From Deltaproteobacteria bacterium (lineage in GTDB: Bacteria > Myxococcota_A > UBA796 > SXON01): a DNA stretch of 32,860 bases. The notes under the pieces are model-generated. The model saw only the letters and a list, made by a program, of their open reading frames with translations, ran no database searches and was not told where the DNA came from. The DNA is taken from positions 1-32,860 of the forward strand of contig CANKOI010000047.1 in NCBI GenBank assembly GCA_947484175.1, read 5' to 3'. Positions 16,762-24,611 of the stretch are shown here, piece by piece (the first letter of the stretch is position 1; each line of letters starts with the position of its first letter). The position numbers and the translations under genes are program-made.

Positions 16762-17814
16762 TCAGTTGGCCTGATTCGGTGTTCCCACGACCCGAGTGAG
16801 GTCGCGGACCTCCTCCGCGGCGTCGACCACCACGGCGGTGCTTCGTTTCTCCTCGGCCCGCACGACCACCACCCGGCCCGTCACTCGCTCCGGGAGGCGC
16901 TTGTCAGCTACCGCCAGACGGGGCGCCCGACCATCTGCCTGCGTAACGAGGAACAGCGAGGTGCCAACATCGACCCCGTCGTTCGTGCCGACGTCGAGGA
17001 AGACCGTCTCGAACGTGGAGAAAAGGGCCTGTTCGCTCCTGAGTCGCGCCAGAATGCGCGCCTCCACGTCGCTCGCCGGAGCCGACACATCCACCGTTAC
17101 GTCGACAGCAAGCTGGTCGCCCACGATGTCGCCACGCTCGGTCTCCAAGAAGCTGTCTCGAATCTCCGCGGTGGCCACGTGGTCGTCGACCCGAATCACC
17201 CGAACGGTGCTGACCACCTTATACACGAACCGAATGCCCTCGCTGGTACGCACACGTTCGGGCACCTTACGGTATAGGCTGAAGAGCGTTCCGCACTCCA
17301 CGCCGTCCATATCGTCGAGGTTCAGGTACACGTAGTCTTCTTCGGCGAGACTGATGCCGCCGGACGTGGAGGCGATGACCCGCCCACGCGCGTTGAAGTC
17401 CCCGGGCAGGCCGAGCAGGCCGGCCGACGTGAGGTGCTGACCGACGCGCGCGTCGTCGAACCGGGCCGGGAAATCGCAGTCCGAGCTGTTCACGGCCACT
17501 TCCGGCTTGGGCGGCTGGTACGGCACTTCTTGGATCAAGTCCACGCCCGCCGTGGGCGGGTTGAGCGCATCGCCCAAGTTGAAGTAGATCCTGTTTCCTG
17601 GGTAGATCCAGTGGGGGTTGGTGATGTACTCGTTGTACGACCACAACTGCGGCCACTGGTAGGGGTCACCGAGGAAGCGGGTGCTGATGTCCCAAAGCGT
17701 ATCGCCGGGCTGAATCTGGTAAAAGTCTGGCGTGGTGGCAGCGCCTTCCACCTGCACCATGCCCTCTTGGGCGTGGGCGGGGCTCAGGGCAGCAAAAACG
17801 AGCACGGCCAACAT
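16762..17814 (-). CDS. LysM-domain periplasmic/cell-wall protein
   Basis: 350 aa from ATG 17814, chosen because AGGAG sits 6 nt upstream. A TTG at 17847 would add 11 residues including an Arg to the signal peptide and cannot be excluded. The signal peptide MLAVLVFAALSPAHA is followed by a LysM domain (YQIQPGDTLWDISTRFLGDP, then PGNRIYF), which binds peptidoglycan glycans. The long C-terminal part contains repeated beta-rich segments (RGRVIASTSGGISLAEEDYV, VFLDVGTNDGVDVGTSLFLV) resembling domains found in bacterial flagellar or outer-membrane-linked LysM proteins. It lies 46 nt downstream of the SPOR gene and 37 nt upstream of dprA. Its exact role is unknown; synteny with dprA is common in delta-proteobacterial genomes. 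Confidence 0.82.
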   Translation of the reverse strand: MLAVLVFAALSPAHAQEGMVQVEGAATTPDFYQIQPGDTLWDISTRFLGDPYQWPQLWSYNEYITNPHWIYPGNRIYFNLGDALNPPTAGVDLIQEVPYQPPKPEVAVNSSDCDFPARFDDARVGQHLTSAGLLGLPGDFNARGRVIASTSGGISLAEEDYVYLNLDDMDGVECGTLFSLYRKVPERVRTSEGIRFVYKVVSTVRVIRVDDHVATAEIRDSFLETERGDIVGDQLAVDVTVDVSAPASDVEARILARLRSEQALFSTFETVFLDVGTNDGVDVGTSLFLVTQADGRAPRLAVADKRLPERVTGRVVVVRAEEKRSTAVVVDAAEEVRDLTRVVGTPNQAN

Positions 17815-17860
17815 CGAGACTCCTGCGACGGTGCGAGTGTCGATCAACCTGCGGCGACTG

Positions 17861-18382
17861 TCAAGGGGCGGCCACCACCCGGGGGGTACTCGACCCTGCC
17901 CGCGAAGCGACCGATTCCATCTCGCCCAACGCCCCTTCTCGGCTGTTGTATCCGCTCACGCGCACCCGCTGAACGGCGCGGCCGTCTACCAACGCTGCGA
18001 CACGGTAGGCCTGCATCTCGGCGGCGCGCAGCTCAGCCACCAAACGATCGGCGCTCGGCACGTCCGGGTATTCGGCCACTTGGATCGACCACCCGCCTGT
18101 GGGCACGCCACTCTCCGACGCCGCGGCCTGACCCGCCAGCTCGCCCGGAAAGGAGACCTGTGCCTCCTGTTGCTGAGAGACCCGGGCCAGCAGCGCCTCC
18201 AGCGTGCCGCCACGCACCTCCGCTGCCACCAGCGGAGCCATCCCTGCCACTTCCCCAGAGTGCGCGCGCGCCTTTTCAGCCACGGTGAAGCCAAGAAAGA
18301 AGGACAGGCATGCGAGGGCGACCGACATTGCGCCCAACGCGAACAGGTGGCCGCGGGTAAGCGGGATCAGCTGATCCTTCAT
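17861..18382 (-). CDS. SPOR-domain membrane protein
   Basis: 173 aa from ATG 18382 (MKDQLIPLTRGHLFALGAM). A TTG 10 codons upstream lies inside the putative operator and is not preferred. One N-terminal transmembrane helix (about 12-35, ALGAMSVALACLSFFLGFTV), a linker, then a C-terminal SPOR domain (about 97-160: GWSIQVAEYPDVPSADRLVAEL and RVRVSGYNSREGALGEME). SPOR domains bind denuded septal peptidoglycan, so the protein is probably division-associated. It lies 57 nt downstream of infB, on the same strand, and is followed closely by the LysM protein gene, suggesting an envelope pair. Confidence 0.85.
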   Translation of the reverse strand: MKDQLIPLTRGHLFALGAMSVALACLSFFLGFTVAEKARAHSGEVAGMAPLVAAEVRGGTLEALLARVSQQQEAQVSFPGELAGQAAASESGVPTGGWSIQVAEYPDVPSADRLVAELRAAEMQAYRVAALVDGRAVQRVRVSGYNSREGALGEMESVASRAGSSTPRVVAAP

Positions 18383-18394
18383 GGACCCAAACGT

Positions 18395-18412
18395 ATCATA
18401 TTGACACGTCAA
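18395..18412 (-). promoter_or_regulatory. Inverted repeat TTGAC-GT-GTCAA next to a TATGAT -10-like box
   Basis: In the 57-nt gap between infB and the SPOR gene, the minus strand reads an inverted repeat TTGACGTGTCAA (18401-18412) directly followed by TATGAT (18395-18400), 12 nt ahead of the SPOR ATG. No good -35 is found at 16-18 nt, so an activator or repressor site plus -10 is the simplest reading. The TATGAT is unusual in this GC-rich context. Confidence 0.35.
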
Positions 18413-18439
18413 GAGTCCATCCTTTTTTCACTCGACCCC

Positions 18440-21184
18440 TCAGGCTCGGGCGACCTGCACTTTCTCGAGGATTTCCACCCGGTCGCCCACCTGGATGTCG
18501 GTGTACCCGTCCACTTGGAGACCGCACTCGAACCCTTCCACCACTTCGCGCACGTCTTCCTTGAAGCGCTTCAGCCCGGTGACCTTGCCTTCGAGGAAGA
18601 GTTTTTCGCCACGGAACACCTTGGCGAGCGCGCCGCGCGTAGCCTTGCCGCTGAGGATCATACAGCCGGCCACCGCACCGGACTTCGACACCGCGAATAC
18701 GGCGCGAACTTCGGCCTCGCCGAGGCGCTGCTCTTCGTAGATGGGCGCCAGCATGCCGGTGAGGCGGGCCTTCACCTCGTCGATCGCTTGGTAGATGATG
18801 TCGAACCGGCGAATCTCCACCGCATTCTGGTCGGCAGCCTGCCGCGCCTTTGCGTCGGCCTTCACGTTGAACGCCAAGAGCAGAGAGTTGTTGGCCATCG
18901 CCAAGTTCACGTCGGACTCATTCACCGGACCGATGGCCGCGTGAAGGATCTTCAACTGCGTTCCGTTCACTTCAATCCCCTCCAGCGCCGCCCTCAGCGC
19001 CTCGAGAGAGCCGCCCACGTCGGCCTTCAGCACCACGTAGAGCATTTCGTCGGGCGAAGCGGCGGAGCCACCCTTCTTGAAGAGATCGTCGACCGTGAGG
19101 CGCTGCCGCGAGCCTTGGGACAGCGCACGGGCTGCCTTCTCGCGATGCGCACTCAGCGTGCGTGCGTCCTTCTCGCTCCCGACCACGGTGAACTCATCAC
19201 CGGCGTTCGGCACGCCTTCCATGCCGAACATCTCCACGGGCGTGGAGGGCGCTGCCTCTTTGAGGCGAGCCCCGCGTTCGTCGCTCATCGCGCGTACGCG
19301 GCCCCAGGTGGTGCCGATCACGAGCGTGTCACCCTGGCGCAGGGTGCCCGTCTTGACCAACAGCGAGGCCACGGCGCCGCGACCCGTTTCGATGCGAGAC
19401 TCGAGCACCACGCCCTCGGCGGGCCGATCGGGGTTGGCCTTCAGATCGGCGACTTCGGCCACCAGCAGCACGCTGTCGAGAAGGCCGTCGATCCCGCTGC
19501 CCTTCAGTGCGCTCACCGGCGTGCAGATCACGTCGCCGCCGTACTCCTCGGGCACGAGCCCGTGGTTCATCAGCTCCGTCTTGATCCGATCGGTCTTGAC
19601 CCCGGGTTTGTCGATCTTGTTGATCGCCACCACGATGGGCACGCGAGCCGCCTTGGCGTGGTTGATCGCCTCGATGGTCTGGGGCATCACGCCGTCGTCG
19701 GCGGCCACCACGAGGATCACGATGTCGGTGGCACGGGCGCCGCGTGCACGCATCGCGGAAAACGCTGCGTGGCCCGGCGTGTCGATGAACGTGATGTGCT
19801 TGTCGCCCCGGCGCACTTGGTACGCGCCGATGTGCTGAGTGATGCCGCCGGCTTCGCCTGCGGCCACCTTCGCTTTCCGAATGGAATCGAGCAGGGTGGT
19901 CTTGCCGTGATCGACATGCCCCATCACGGTGACGACCGGCGGCCTCGCCACGAGGGCCGAGCCTTCGTCGGGCGCGTGTTGGATCATGTGAGCGGATTCT
20001 TGGAACGCGGTGTTCACCACCTCGTGCCCAAGTTCCTCTGCGACGATTGCCGCCGTGTCGTAGTCGATGGACTGGTTGACCGTGGCCACCTGACCCAGAT
20101 TCATCAACACCTTGATCAGCTCCGCGGCCTTCACACCCAACTCATGGGCGAAGGCGCCCACGGTGATCTCTCCGTCGACCTGCACCTTCCGCTTCACGGT
20201 GCTTACAGGGCGCGCCTCCGCGCGCTGCGCCGCCTTGTGCTTGCGGTGGCGGCTCTCGGGAATCTGCATTCCCGTGTGTTCGCTCCGCCCCCCGCGCCGC
20301 GCCGGCTTGGCGCGGCGGTCGTCGCCCCCGCCGCCGGGCTCCGCTCCACCAGGGCGTGGGCCCGTTGGGTTGCGCAGCGCGCTCGGGCCGCCCGGCCCGC
20401 CTGCCCATCGCGGCTGCGTGCTGGCCTGTTCACGAGCTTTGCGCCGCGCGCCCGTGGGGTCGGTGGGGTCGTAGCCTACGGGCAGCGACACCACGCCCAA
20501 GCCGAGGCCGGGCAGGATGGGGCGCAGGTTGAGCCCCGCGGCGCTACGCACAGTCCCCCGGACGGGAGCGCCTGCGCCTTCGGCGGCGGGCGCGGCGGGC
20601 GCGGAGGGCGCGGAGGGCGCGGAGGGCGCGGAGGGCGCGGAGGGCGCGGAGGGCGCGGAGGGCGCGGAGGGCTGCAACGCACTGCTTGCCAGCACGGGTG
20701 CAGGCTGGTGAGGCTCACGGGCCTCGGGCGCGGCTTCGACCGCAGCAGGCTCGCTCGGGGCGGGGGGCTCTGGGGCGGCGGCGATGGCCGCAGGTTCCGC
20801 CGCAGAGGCCACTTCCGCCGCAGGCTCTACCGGTACCGGTACCGGCGCCGGCTCAACGCGATCGGGGAGCGGCGCCAAGGCTGAAGCGAGTCCGACAGGA
20901 CGACGGAGTGCAGAGGGCGGCGACACTTCGGGCGCGGCAGGAGCGGAAGGGCGGGCGCTCGTGTCGGTATGCGTGCCCGCCGGGCGGCGAATCACGGTGC
21001 GCACGGGCACCGGCGGCGGCTCAGGGGGGAGATCGGCCCGACGGCGTACCACCTTATTTCCGACACGAGTGTCGGCCTGCGGCTTCGGCTCGACGCTGGC
21101 AGGCTGCGGGGGGCGAACCGCCGTTGGTCGGCGATCAGCGCCACGCGCACTTTCCAGGCGCTCGAAGAGGTCCTTGTTCGACAT
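18440..21184 (-). CDS. infB: Translation initiation factor IF-2
   Basis: 914 aa. Residues 1-330 are a long, low-complexity Ala/Pro/Arg-rich N-terminal region without a clear IF2N start domain beyond a short MSNKDLFERLESARG. IF2N-like KRKVQVDGEITVGAFAHELG lies at 331-350. The G domain has G1 GHVDHGKT at 422-429, DTPGH at 468-472 and NKID at 522-525, followed by the beta-barrel, IF2C and C-terminal domains (ending VGDRVEILEKVQVARA). Function: GTPase that brings fMet-tRNA to the 30S subunit and promotes subunit joining. It is the last gene of the rimP-nusA-ylxR-infB block, 33 nt after ylxR. Eight tandem Ser-Ala-Pro repeats (173-196) mark the N-terminal linker. Confidence 0.97.
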   Translation of the reverse strand: MSNKDLFERLESARGADRRPTAVRPPQPASVEPKPQADTRVGNKVVRRRADLPPEPPPVPVRTVIRRPAGTHTDTSARPSAPAAPEVSPPSALRRPVGLASALAPLPDRVEPAPVPVPVEPAAEVASAAEPAAIAAAPEPPAPSEPAAVEAAPEAREPHQPAPVLASSALQPSAPSAPSAPSAPSAPSAPSAPSAPAAPAAEGAGAPVRGTVRSAAGLNLRPILPGLGLGVVSLPVGYDPTDPTGARRKAREQASTQPRWAGGPGGPSALRNPTGPRPGGAEPGGGGDDRRAKPARRGGRSEHTGMQIPESRHRKHKAAQRAEARPVSTVKRKVQVDGEITVGAFAHELGVKAAELIKVLMNLGQVATVNQSIDYDTAAIVAEELGHEVVNTAFQESAHMIQHAPDEGSALVARPPVVTVMGHVDHGKTTLLDSIRKAKVAAGEAGGITQHIGAYQVRRGDKHITFIDTPGHAAFSAMRARGARATDIVILVVAADDGVMPQTIEAINHAKAARVPIVVAINKIDKPGVKTDRIKTELMNHGLVPEEYGGDVICTPVSALKGSGIDGLLDSVLLVAEVADLKANPDRPAEGVVLESRIETGRGAVASLLVKTGTLRQGDTLVIGTTWGRVRAMSDERGARLKEAAPSTPVEMFGMEGVPNAGDEFTVVGSEKDARTLSAHREKAARALSQGSRQRLTVDDLFKKGGSAASPDEMLYVVLKADVGGSLEALRAALEGIEVNGTQLKILHAAIGPVNESDVNLAMANNSLLLAFNVKADAKARQAADQNAVEIRRFDIIYQAIDEVKARLTGMLAPIYEEQRLGEAEVRAVFAVSKSGAVAGCMILSGKATRGALAKVFRGEKLFLEGKVTGLKRFKEDVREVVEGFECGLQVDGYTDIQVGDRVEILEKVQVARA
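20597..20668 (-). repeat. Eight tandem 9-bp repeats encoding Ser-Ala-Pro in infB
   Basis: The plus strand reads GGCGCGGAG-type 9-mers, eight almost or fully identical copies in a row, in phase with codons so that gain or loss of units keeps the frame. It lies in the disordered N-terminal linker of IF-2. This is a candidate variable-number repeat. Confidence 0.85.
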
Positions 21185-21217
21185 GAAGGGCGGTTCCTGC
21201 AGGTGGGGGGCGGGGGG

Positions 21218-21778
21218 CTAACCGAGTGCCTGCATGCGCCGCAACTCCCGAATGAGCGCTCGCACGGGCGCCGCAGCACGCAGCCCGAGCACAGCTCGGG
21301 GACCCTTGCCTATCTTGTGACCCAAAGCCTCCCTCGTCAAGGGGTAGGGGAAGGATGGAAGAAGCGGGAACATCCGGGTGGCGGTGGCCCGGCTGGACTC
21401 CGAGGCGTCGTCGGCGAAAACCAGCGCCACGAGCGCTTCCGGAGAAGTTCGTTCCATCGCATCCGCTCCACTCACGATGGCGCCTGCGCGCGCGGCGAGC
21501 GCGAGGAGGTCGCCGATCGCGGTCACGTTGGCCGCCCGAGCCTCGTCGAGGAGCGCCGCCACATCGAGCGCGCTCACCTCAAGCGCCCGCTGCAGCAGCG
21601 CCGGCTTCCGCTGGGCCTCCTCAAACACCGCCCGCTCGCAGGTAAGCCAGGCGCCGCGGCCTTTCCAACGACCGTGCCAGTCGACATGCGCCACCCCGTC
21701 GGGACCCGCAAAAACGCGCACGAGCGCGCTGGGATCAGCACGCTCGCGACGAACGACGCAGGAGCGGACCGGCGGCAC
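21218..21778 (-). CDS. ylxR: YlxR (DUF448) fused to an L7Ae/YlxQ-like RNA-binding domain
   Basis: 186 aa from GTG 21778, 14 nt after nusA. Residues 1-65 match YlxR: PVRSCVVRRERADPSALVR, then DWHGRWKGRGAWLTCERAV, with the GRGAYLC-like motif altered to GRGAWLTC. Residues about 85-150 follow the L7Ae/YlxQ pattern: IGDLLALAARAGAIVSGADA, then LVALVFADDASESS. In many bacteria YlxR and YlxQ are separate small proteins between nusA and infB; here they form one polypeptide, as reported in some proteobacteria. Both are RNA-binding proteins, and YlxR has been linked to RNase P. The function here is inferred from location and family. Confidence 0.85.
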   Translation of the reverse strand: MPPVRSCVVRRERADPSALVRVFAGPDGVAHVDWHGRWKGRGAWLTCERAVFEEAQRKPALLQRALEVSALDVAALLDEARAANVTAIGDLLALAARAGAIVSGADAMERTSPEALVALVFADDASESSRATATRMFPLLPSFPYPLTREALGHKIGKGPRAVLGLRAAAPVRALIRELRRMQALG

Positions 21779-21792
21779 CGCCCGCCCCTTCG

Positions 21793-23085
21793 CTACGCTT
21801 CCGGCGGGAGTTCGGCGGCCGACTTCCGGGCCTTCGCTTCTTCGAGAATCAGCCCTTCCAGCGCGGCCTCCGCGCTCGCGATCACCGCCTCAGCGTCGAC
21901 CTCTTCGCAGCCGAGCACCCCCGCCAGGTCGTAACCCTCGGCATCGGCCACCTCAGCGAGGCTGTGGAATCCGTGCCGGATGAGCAGCTCCACGCCTTCC
22001 GCGGAGAGTGCCTCGATGCGACCGAGCTCCAAGCGGGCCTGCGAACTCATCTCCGCGTGCTTCGTTTCGCTGAGCACCACGACTTCCCAGCCCGTGAGGT
22101 GCTGGGCGAGACGCACGTTCTGGCCGCGGCGCCCGATCGCCTTGCTGTACTGGTCGTCGGGAACGATCAGCTCCATCTTGTGGGCCGTCTCGTCGATGTA
22201 CACCCGCGCTACATGCGCCGGCTGGATCGCGTGAACGACGTACCGCGCGGGGTCGGCGTGGAAGGGGATGATGTCGATGGCCTCGCCCCGCAGCTCGGCC
22301 ACGACCGCCTGCACGCGGGAGCCCTTCATGCCCACGCAGGCGCCGACCGGATCCACATCGGGGTCGATCGAGCTGACCGCGATCTTGGCGCGGTGGCCCG
22401 GCTCCCGAGCGCACGCCTCGATGCGCACGATGCCTTCGGCCACTTCCGGCACCTCCAGCTCAAACAACTTCATCAGTAGACCGGGGTGGGTGCGACTGAG
22501 GATGACCTGCGGCGTCTTCGTGGCGCGGGTGATGTCCGCCACGTACGACTGAATCCGGTCGCCTTGGCGATAGGTCTCGGTCATCACCTGCTCACGCTTG
22601 GGCAGGAGCGCTTCGGTCCGGCCCAGGTCGACGATGATGTTGCCCTTCTCGAAGCGGCGCACGATGCCGGTGATGATCTCGCCCTTCCGGTCCTTGAACT
22701 CGGAGAAGGTCATTTCCCGTTCGGCGTCGCGGATCTTCTGGATGATCACCTGCTTCGCGGTCTGTGCGGCGATGCGCCCCAAGTCGTCGACACTCAGCTT
22801 GATGCCGAGCGAGTCGCCCATCTCACACTCAGGATCGAGCAGGCGCGCCTCAGGGAGGGTGATCTCGATCTGGTCGTCCTCGACCTCCTCGACCACCGTC
22901 TTGAACTCGAAGAGTTCGACCTCGCCGAGTTCCTCGTTCCACTGGGCTTCGAGATCCTTCTGCATGCCGTACTTCTTGCGCGCAGCGGCTTCCATGGCCT
23001 GTTCGAGCACCTCCACCAGCGCATCGCGGGGGATGTTCTTCTCTTTGGAAACGAGTTCGAGGTCGCGGGCAAGGGGGCTGTTCAT
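21793..23085 (-). CDS. nusA: Transcription termination/antitermination factor NusA
   Basis: 430 aa. N-terminal RNA-polymerase-binding domain (1-130, starting [20 protein letters not shown]), S1 domain (about 135-200, [20 protein letters not shown]), KH1 (about 235-300, [19 protein letters not shown]) and KH2 (about 305-350, [18 protein letters not shown]). A helix-hairpin-helix-like C-terminus (about 365-430, [19 protein letters not shown]) follows, shorter than the duplicated acidic repeats of E. coli. It controls pausing, termination and antitermination. Its ATG overlaps the rimP stop by 4 nt (ATGA-type), so the two are translationally coupled. Confidence 0.97.
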   Translation of the reverse strand: MNSPLARDLELVSKEKNIPRDALVEVLEQAMEAAARKKYGMQKDLEAQWNEELGEVELFEFKTVVEEVEDDQIEITLPEARLLDPECEMGDSLGIKLSVDDLGRIAAQTAKQVIIQKIRDAEREMTFSEFKDRKGEIITGIVRRFEKGNIIVDLGRTEALLPKREQVMTETYRQGDRIQSYVADITRATKTPQVILSRTHPGLLMKLFELEVPEVAEGIVRIEACAREPGHRAKIAVSSIDPDVDPVGACVGMKGSRVQAVVAELRGEAIDIIPFHADPARYVVHAIQPAHVARVYIDETAHKMELIVPDDQYSKAIGRRGQNVRLAQHLTGWEVVVLSETKHAEMSSQARLELGRIEALSAEGVELLIRHGFHSLAEVADAEGYDLAGVLGCEEVDAEAVIASAEAALEGLILEEAKARKSAAELPPEA

Positions 23086-23597
23086 GGGGTGGCCTCTAGT
23101 AGGGGAGGGAGGCCCTGACCGAGCCTCCGGAATTGGTCGATGGTGAGCGCGAGGTTGGCGCGCTCGATGGCGTCGACGGGAAAGGTGCGGACCTCGGCGC
23201 CGGTCTGGACGGAAACTACGCCGTCGGCGATTCCCAGCAAAGTGCCCTTGGTGCGCTTCTTGGCTTCCACGCCGAACGGCTTCAGCCGAATCTCACACCC
23301 CGCAAACCGCGCGTAGTCCTGCGCTCGTTGCACGGGGCGCTCGATACCGGGCGTGCTCACCTCAAGGTCGTAGGAGCCGAAGATGGGGTCGGCGACATCG
23401 AGCGCGGGGCTCACCTGCCGCGACACCTTCGTGCAGTCTTCGATGCCGATGCCGCCTTCCTTGTCGACCGAAAGGCGCAACACGGGGCCGTGCGTTCCGC
23501 CGTGCAACTCCACCGCCACCAGTTCGTAGCCGAGGCGCACCACCACCGGCTCGACGAGGTCGCGCAGTTGGCGGAGGCTGGCGGGGGTGACAAGCAT
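23082..23597 (-). CDS. rimP: Ribosome maturation factor RimP
   Basis: 171 aa. N-terminal alpha/beta domain (LRQLRDLVEPVVVRLGYELV and LRLSVDKEGGIGIEDCTKVS with SRQVSPALD) and C-terminal SH3-like domain. The signature YDLEVSTPGIERPVQ is intact. Known role: helps 30S subunit assembly. It is the first gene of the rimP-nusA-ylxR-infB operon, a conserved order in many bacteria. ATG 23597 gives the standard N-terminus; the Shine-Dalgarno is weak. A promoter-like element and a terminator-like hairpin are upstream. Confidence 0.96.
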   Translation of the reverse strand: MLVTPASLRQLRDLVEPVVVRLGYELVAVELHGGTHGPVLRLSVDKEGGIGIEDCTKVSRQVSPALDVADPIFGSYDLEVSTPGIERPVQRAQDYARFAGCEIRLKPFGVEAKKRTKGTLLGIADGVVSVQTGAEVRTFPVDAIERANLALTIDQFRRLGQGLPPLLEATP

Positions 23598-23632
23598 GGT
23601 GCCCGAAGGAAGCAGGGTGCCAAAACGACAAA

Positions 23633-23651
23633 GAGCGCCCCGAGGGCGCTC
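23633..23651 (-). terminator. Terminator-like hairpin upstream of rimP
   Basis: Arms 23633-23640 and 23644-23651 form an 8-bp perfect GC-rich stem with a 3-nt loop. In the minus-strand RNA it is followed by UUUGUCGUUUU. It may end transcription from pal-cpoB (cpoB stop about 70 nt upstream). Because it lies downstream of a promoter-like sequence it could also act as an attenuator in the rimP leader. Confidence 0.7.
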
Positions 23652-23677
23652 CGAGTGGAGGTGCGGTACTTCCGGCC

Positions 23678-23704
23678 ACTATTCTGCCCTCCCCTTCCGG
23701 TCAA
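23678..23704 (-). promoter_or_regulatory. Candidate promoter of rimP-nusA-ylxR-infB
   Basis: On the minus strand TTGACC (23699-23704) is followed after 15 nt by AATAGT (23678-23683). The spacing is one or two nt shorter than ideal. The start point would be near 23671, about 74 nt ahead of the rimP ATG and about 20 nt ahead of the hairpin at 23633-23651. Confidence 0.4.
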
Positions 23705-23720
23705 GCCGGCGCCGCGGCCC

Positions 23721-24611
23721 TCAAGCGGAACACTTGGCCTTGGCCTCCTTGGCCGCCTTGCTCTTGGGGTACTTCTTCAACACGTCGCAGTAGAAGATCT
23801 TCGCGTCCGCGCCACGGCCCAGGCCCTCGAAACACTCGCCCTGTCGGAGGAGCGACCAGGAGGCCCAGGTGCTGGTGGGCGCCTTGTCGAGAACTTCCTG
23901 GAAGGCACCGGCCGCCTGCTTGAACTCCCCTTCGTTTTGAAAGCTCTCGGCGATGCGGTAGTAGGCCTCTCCCGCTCGATCGTGCTTGGGGTTCCCGGCG
24001 ATGAAACGTTTGGCCACGGCGCGCGCGGCTGCGGCATTTCCGGCTTCGAGGTTCTCGGTGATGAGCCCGAAGTACTCCTCGGGCGTGAGGGCGGGGGGCT
24101 CGGCCGCCGCGCCCGCGGTGGCCCCATCGGGCGCCGCTCCCGCCCCTTCCGGCGCTCCTCCCGCCGAGGGGGCGGCACCCACCGCCGCCGCCACGTCGCC
24201 CGCGTCGGAGCGCGGCGGCGGCCGGATGCCCAGCGCCCGCTCGACCGCGGCGACCCGCTGCTCCAAGTACAGGAGCCGCGAGTCGACGTCGTTCTGCGTG
24301 CCCAGCGCCGCCATCTCGAAGGTGCGGTAGTCGTGGTCGATCACTTCGTACTCGCCGCGCATCTTCGCTACCTCGCCGCGCAGGTCGTCGACCGTCTCCA
24401 TCTTGAGGATGTCCTCTTGGCCCCGCGCGCGCGTGACCTCCTCGAGCTGGGCCACCCGGCGCCCCACGCCTTCCCCCATCGACTCCAGCTCCCGCACCCG
24501 TTCCTGCTGACCGTCGAGCTCTCGCTGGTACACCGAGGTGGCGGATTGCCCAGTGCGGTCGAGCACGCAAGCGGAGAGCAGGTAGGCGAACGCGAACAAT
24601 ACCGGCATCAT
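23721..24611 (-). CDS. cpoB: Tol-Pal associated lipoprotein CpoB/YbgF-like (coiled coil + TPR)
   Basis: 296 aa from ATG 24611 (or 24608, the next codon). The signal MMPVLFAFAYLLSAC has a lipobox LSAC, so it is predicted to be lipid-anchored, whereas E. coli CpoB is soluble periplasmic. Coiled coil (about 20-120), an Ala/Gly/Pro-rich linker (about 130-175), then tetratricopeptide repeats (about 180-290: EEYFGLITENLEAGNAAAAR, HDRAGEAYYRIAESFQNEG, ASWSLLRQGECFEGLGRGAD). CpoB coordinates outer-membrane constriction with peptidoglycan synthesis. It overlaps the pal stop by 3-4 nt (ATGA), as expected for a pal-cpoB operon. TolQRAB are not in the window. Confidence 0.88.
   Translation of the reverse strand: MMPVLFAFAYLLSACVLDRTGQSATSVYQRELDGQQERVRELESMGEGVGRRVAQLEEVTRARGQEDILKMETVDDLRGEVAKMRGEYEVIDHDYRTFEMAALGTQNDVDSRLLYLEQRVAAVERALGIRPPPRSDAGDVAAAVGAAPSAGGAPEGAGAAPDGATAGAAAEPPALTPEEYFGLITENLEAGNAAAARAVAKRFIAGNPKHDRAGEAYYRIAESFQNEGEFKQAAGAFQEVLDKAPTSTWASWSLLRQGECFEGLGRGADAKIFYCDVLKKYPKSKAAKEAKAKCSA

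Noticed and set aside
17732..20884. Plus-strand open frame of about 1050 codons opposite infB and the SPOR gene
   Set aside because: Same explanation. infB on the minus strand has all expected motifs.
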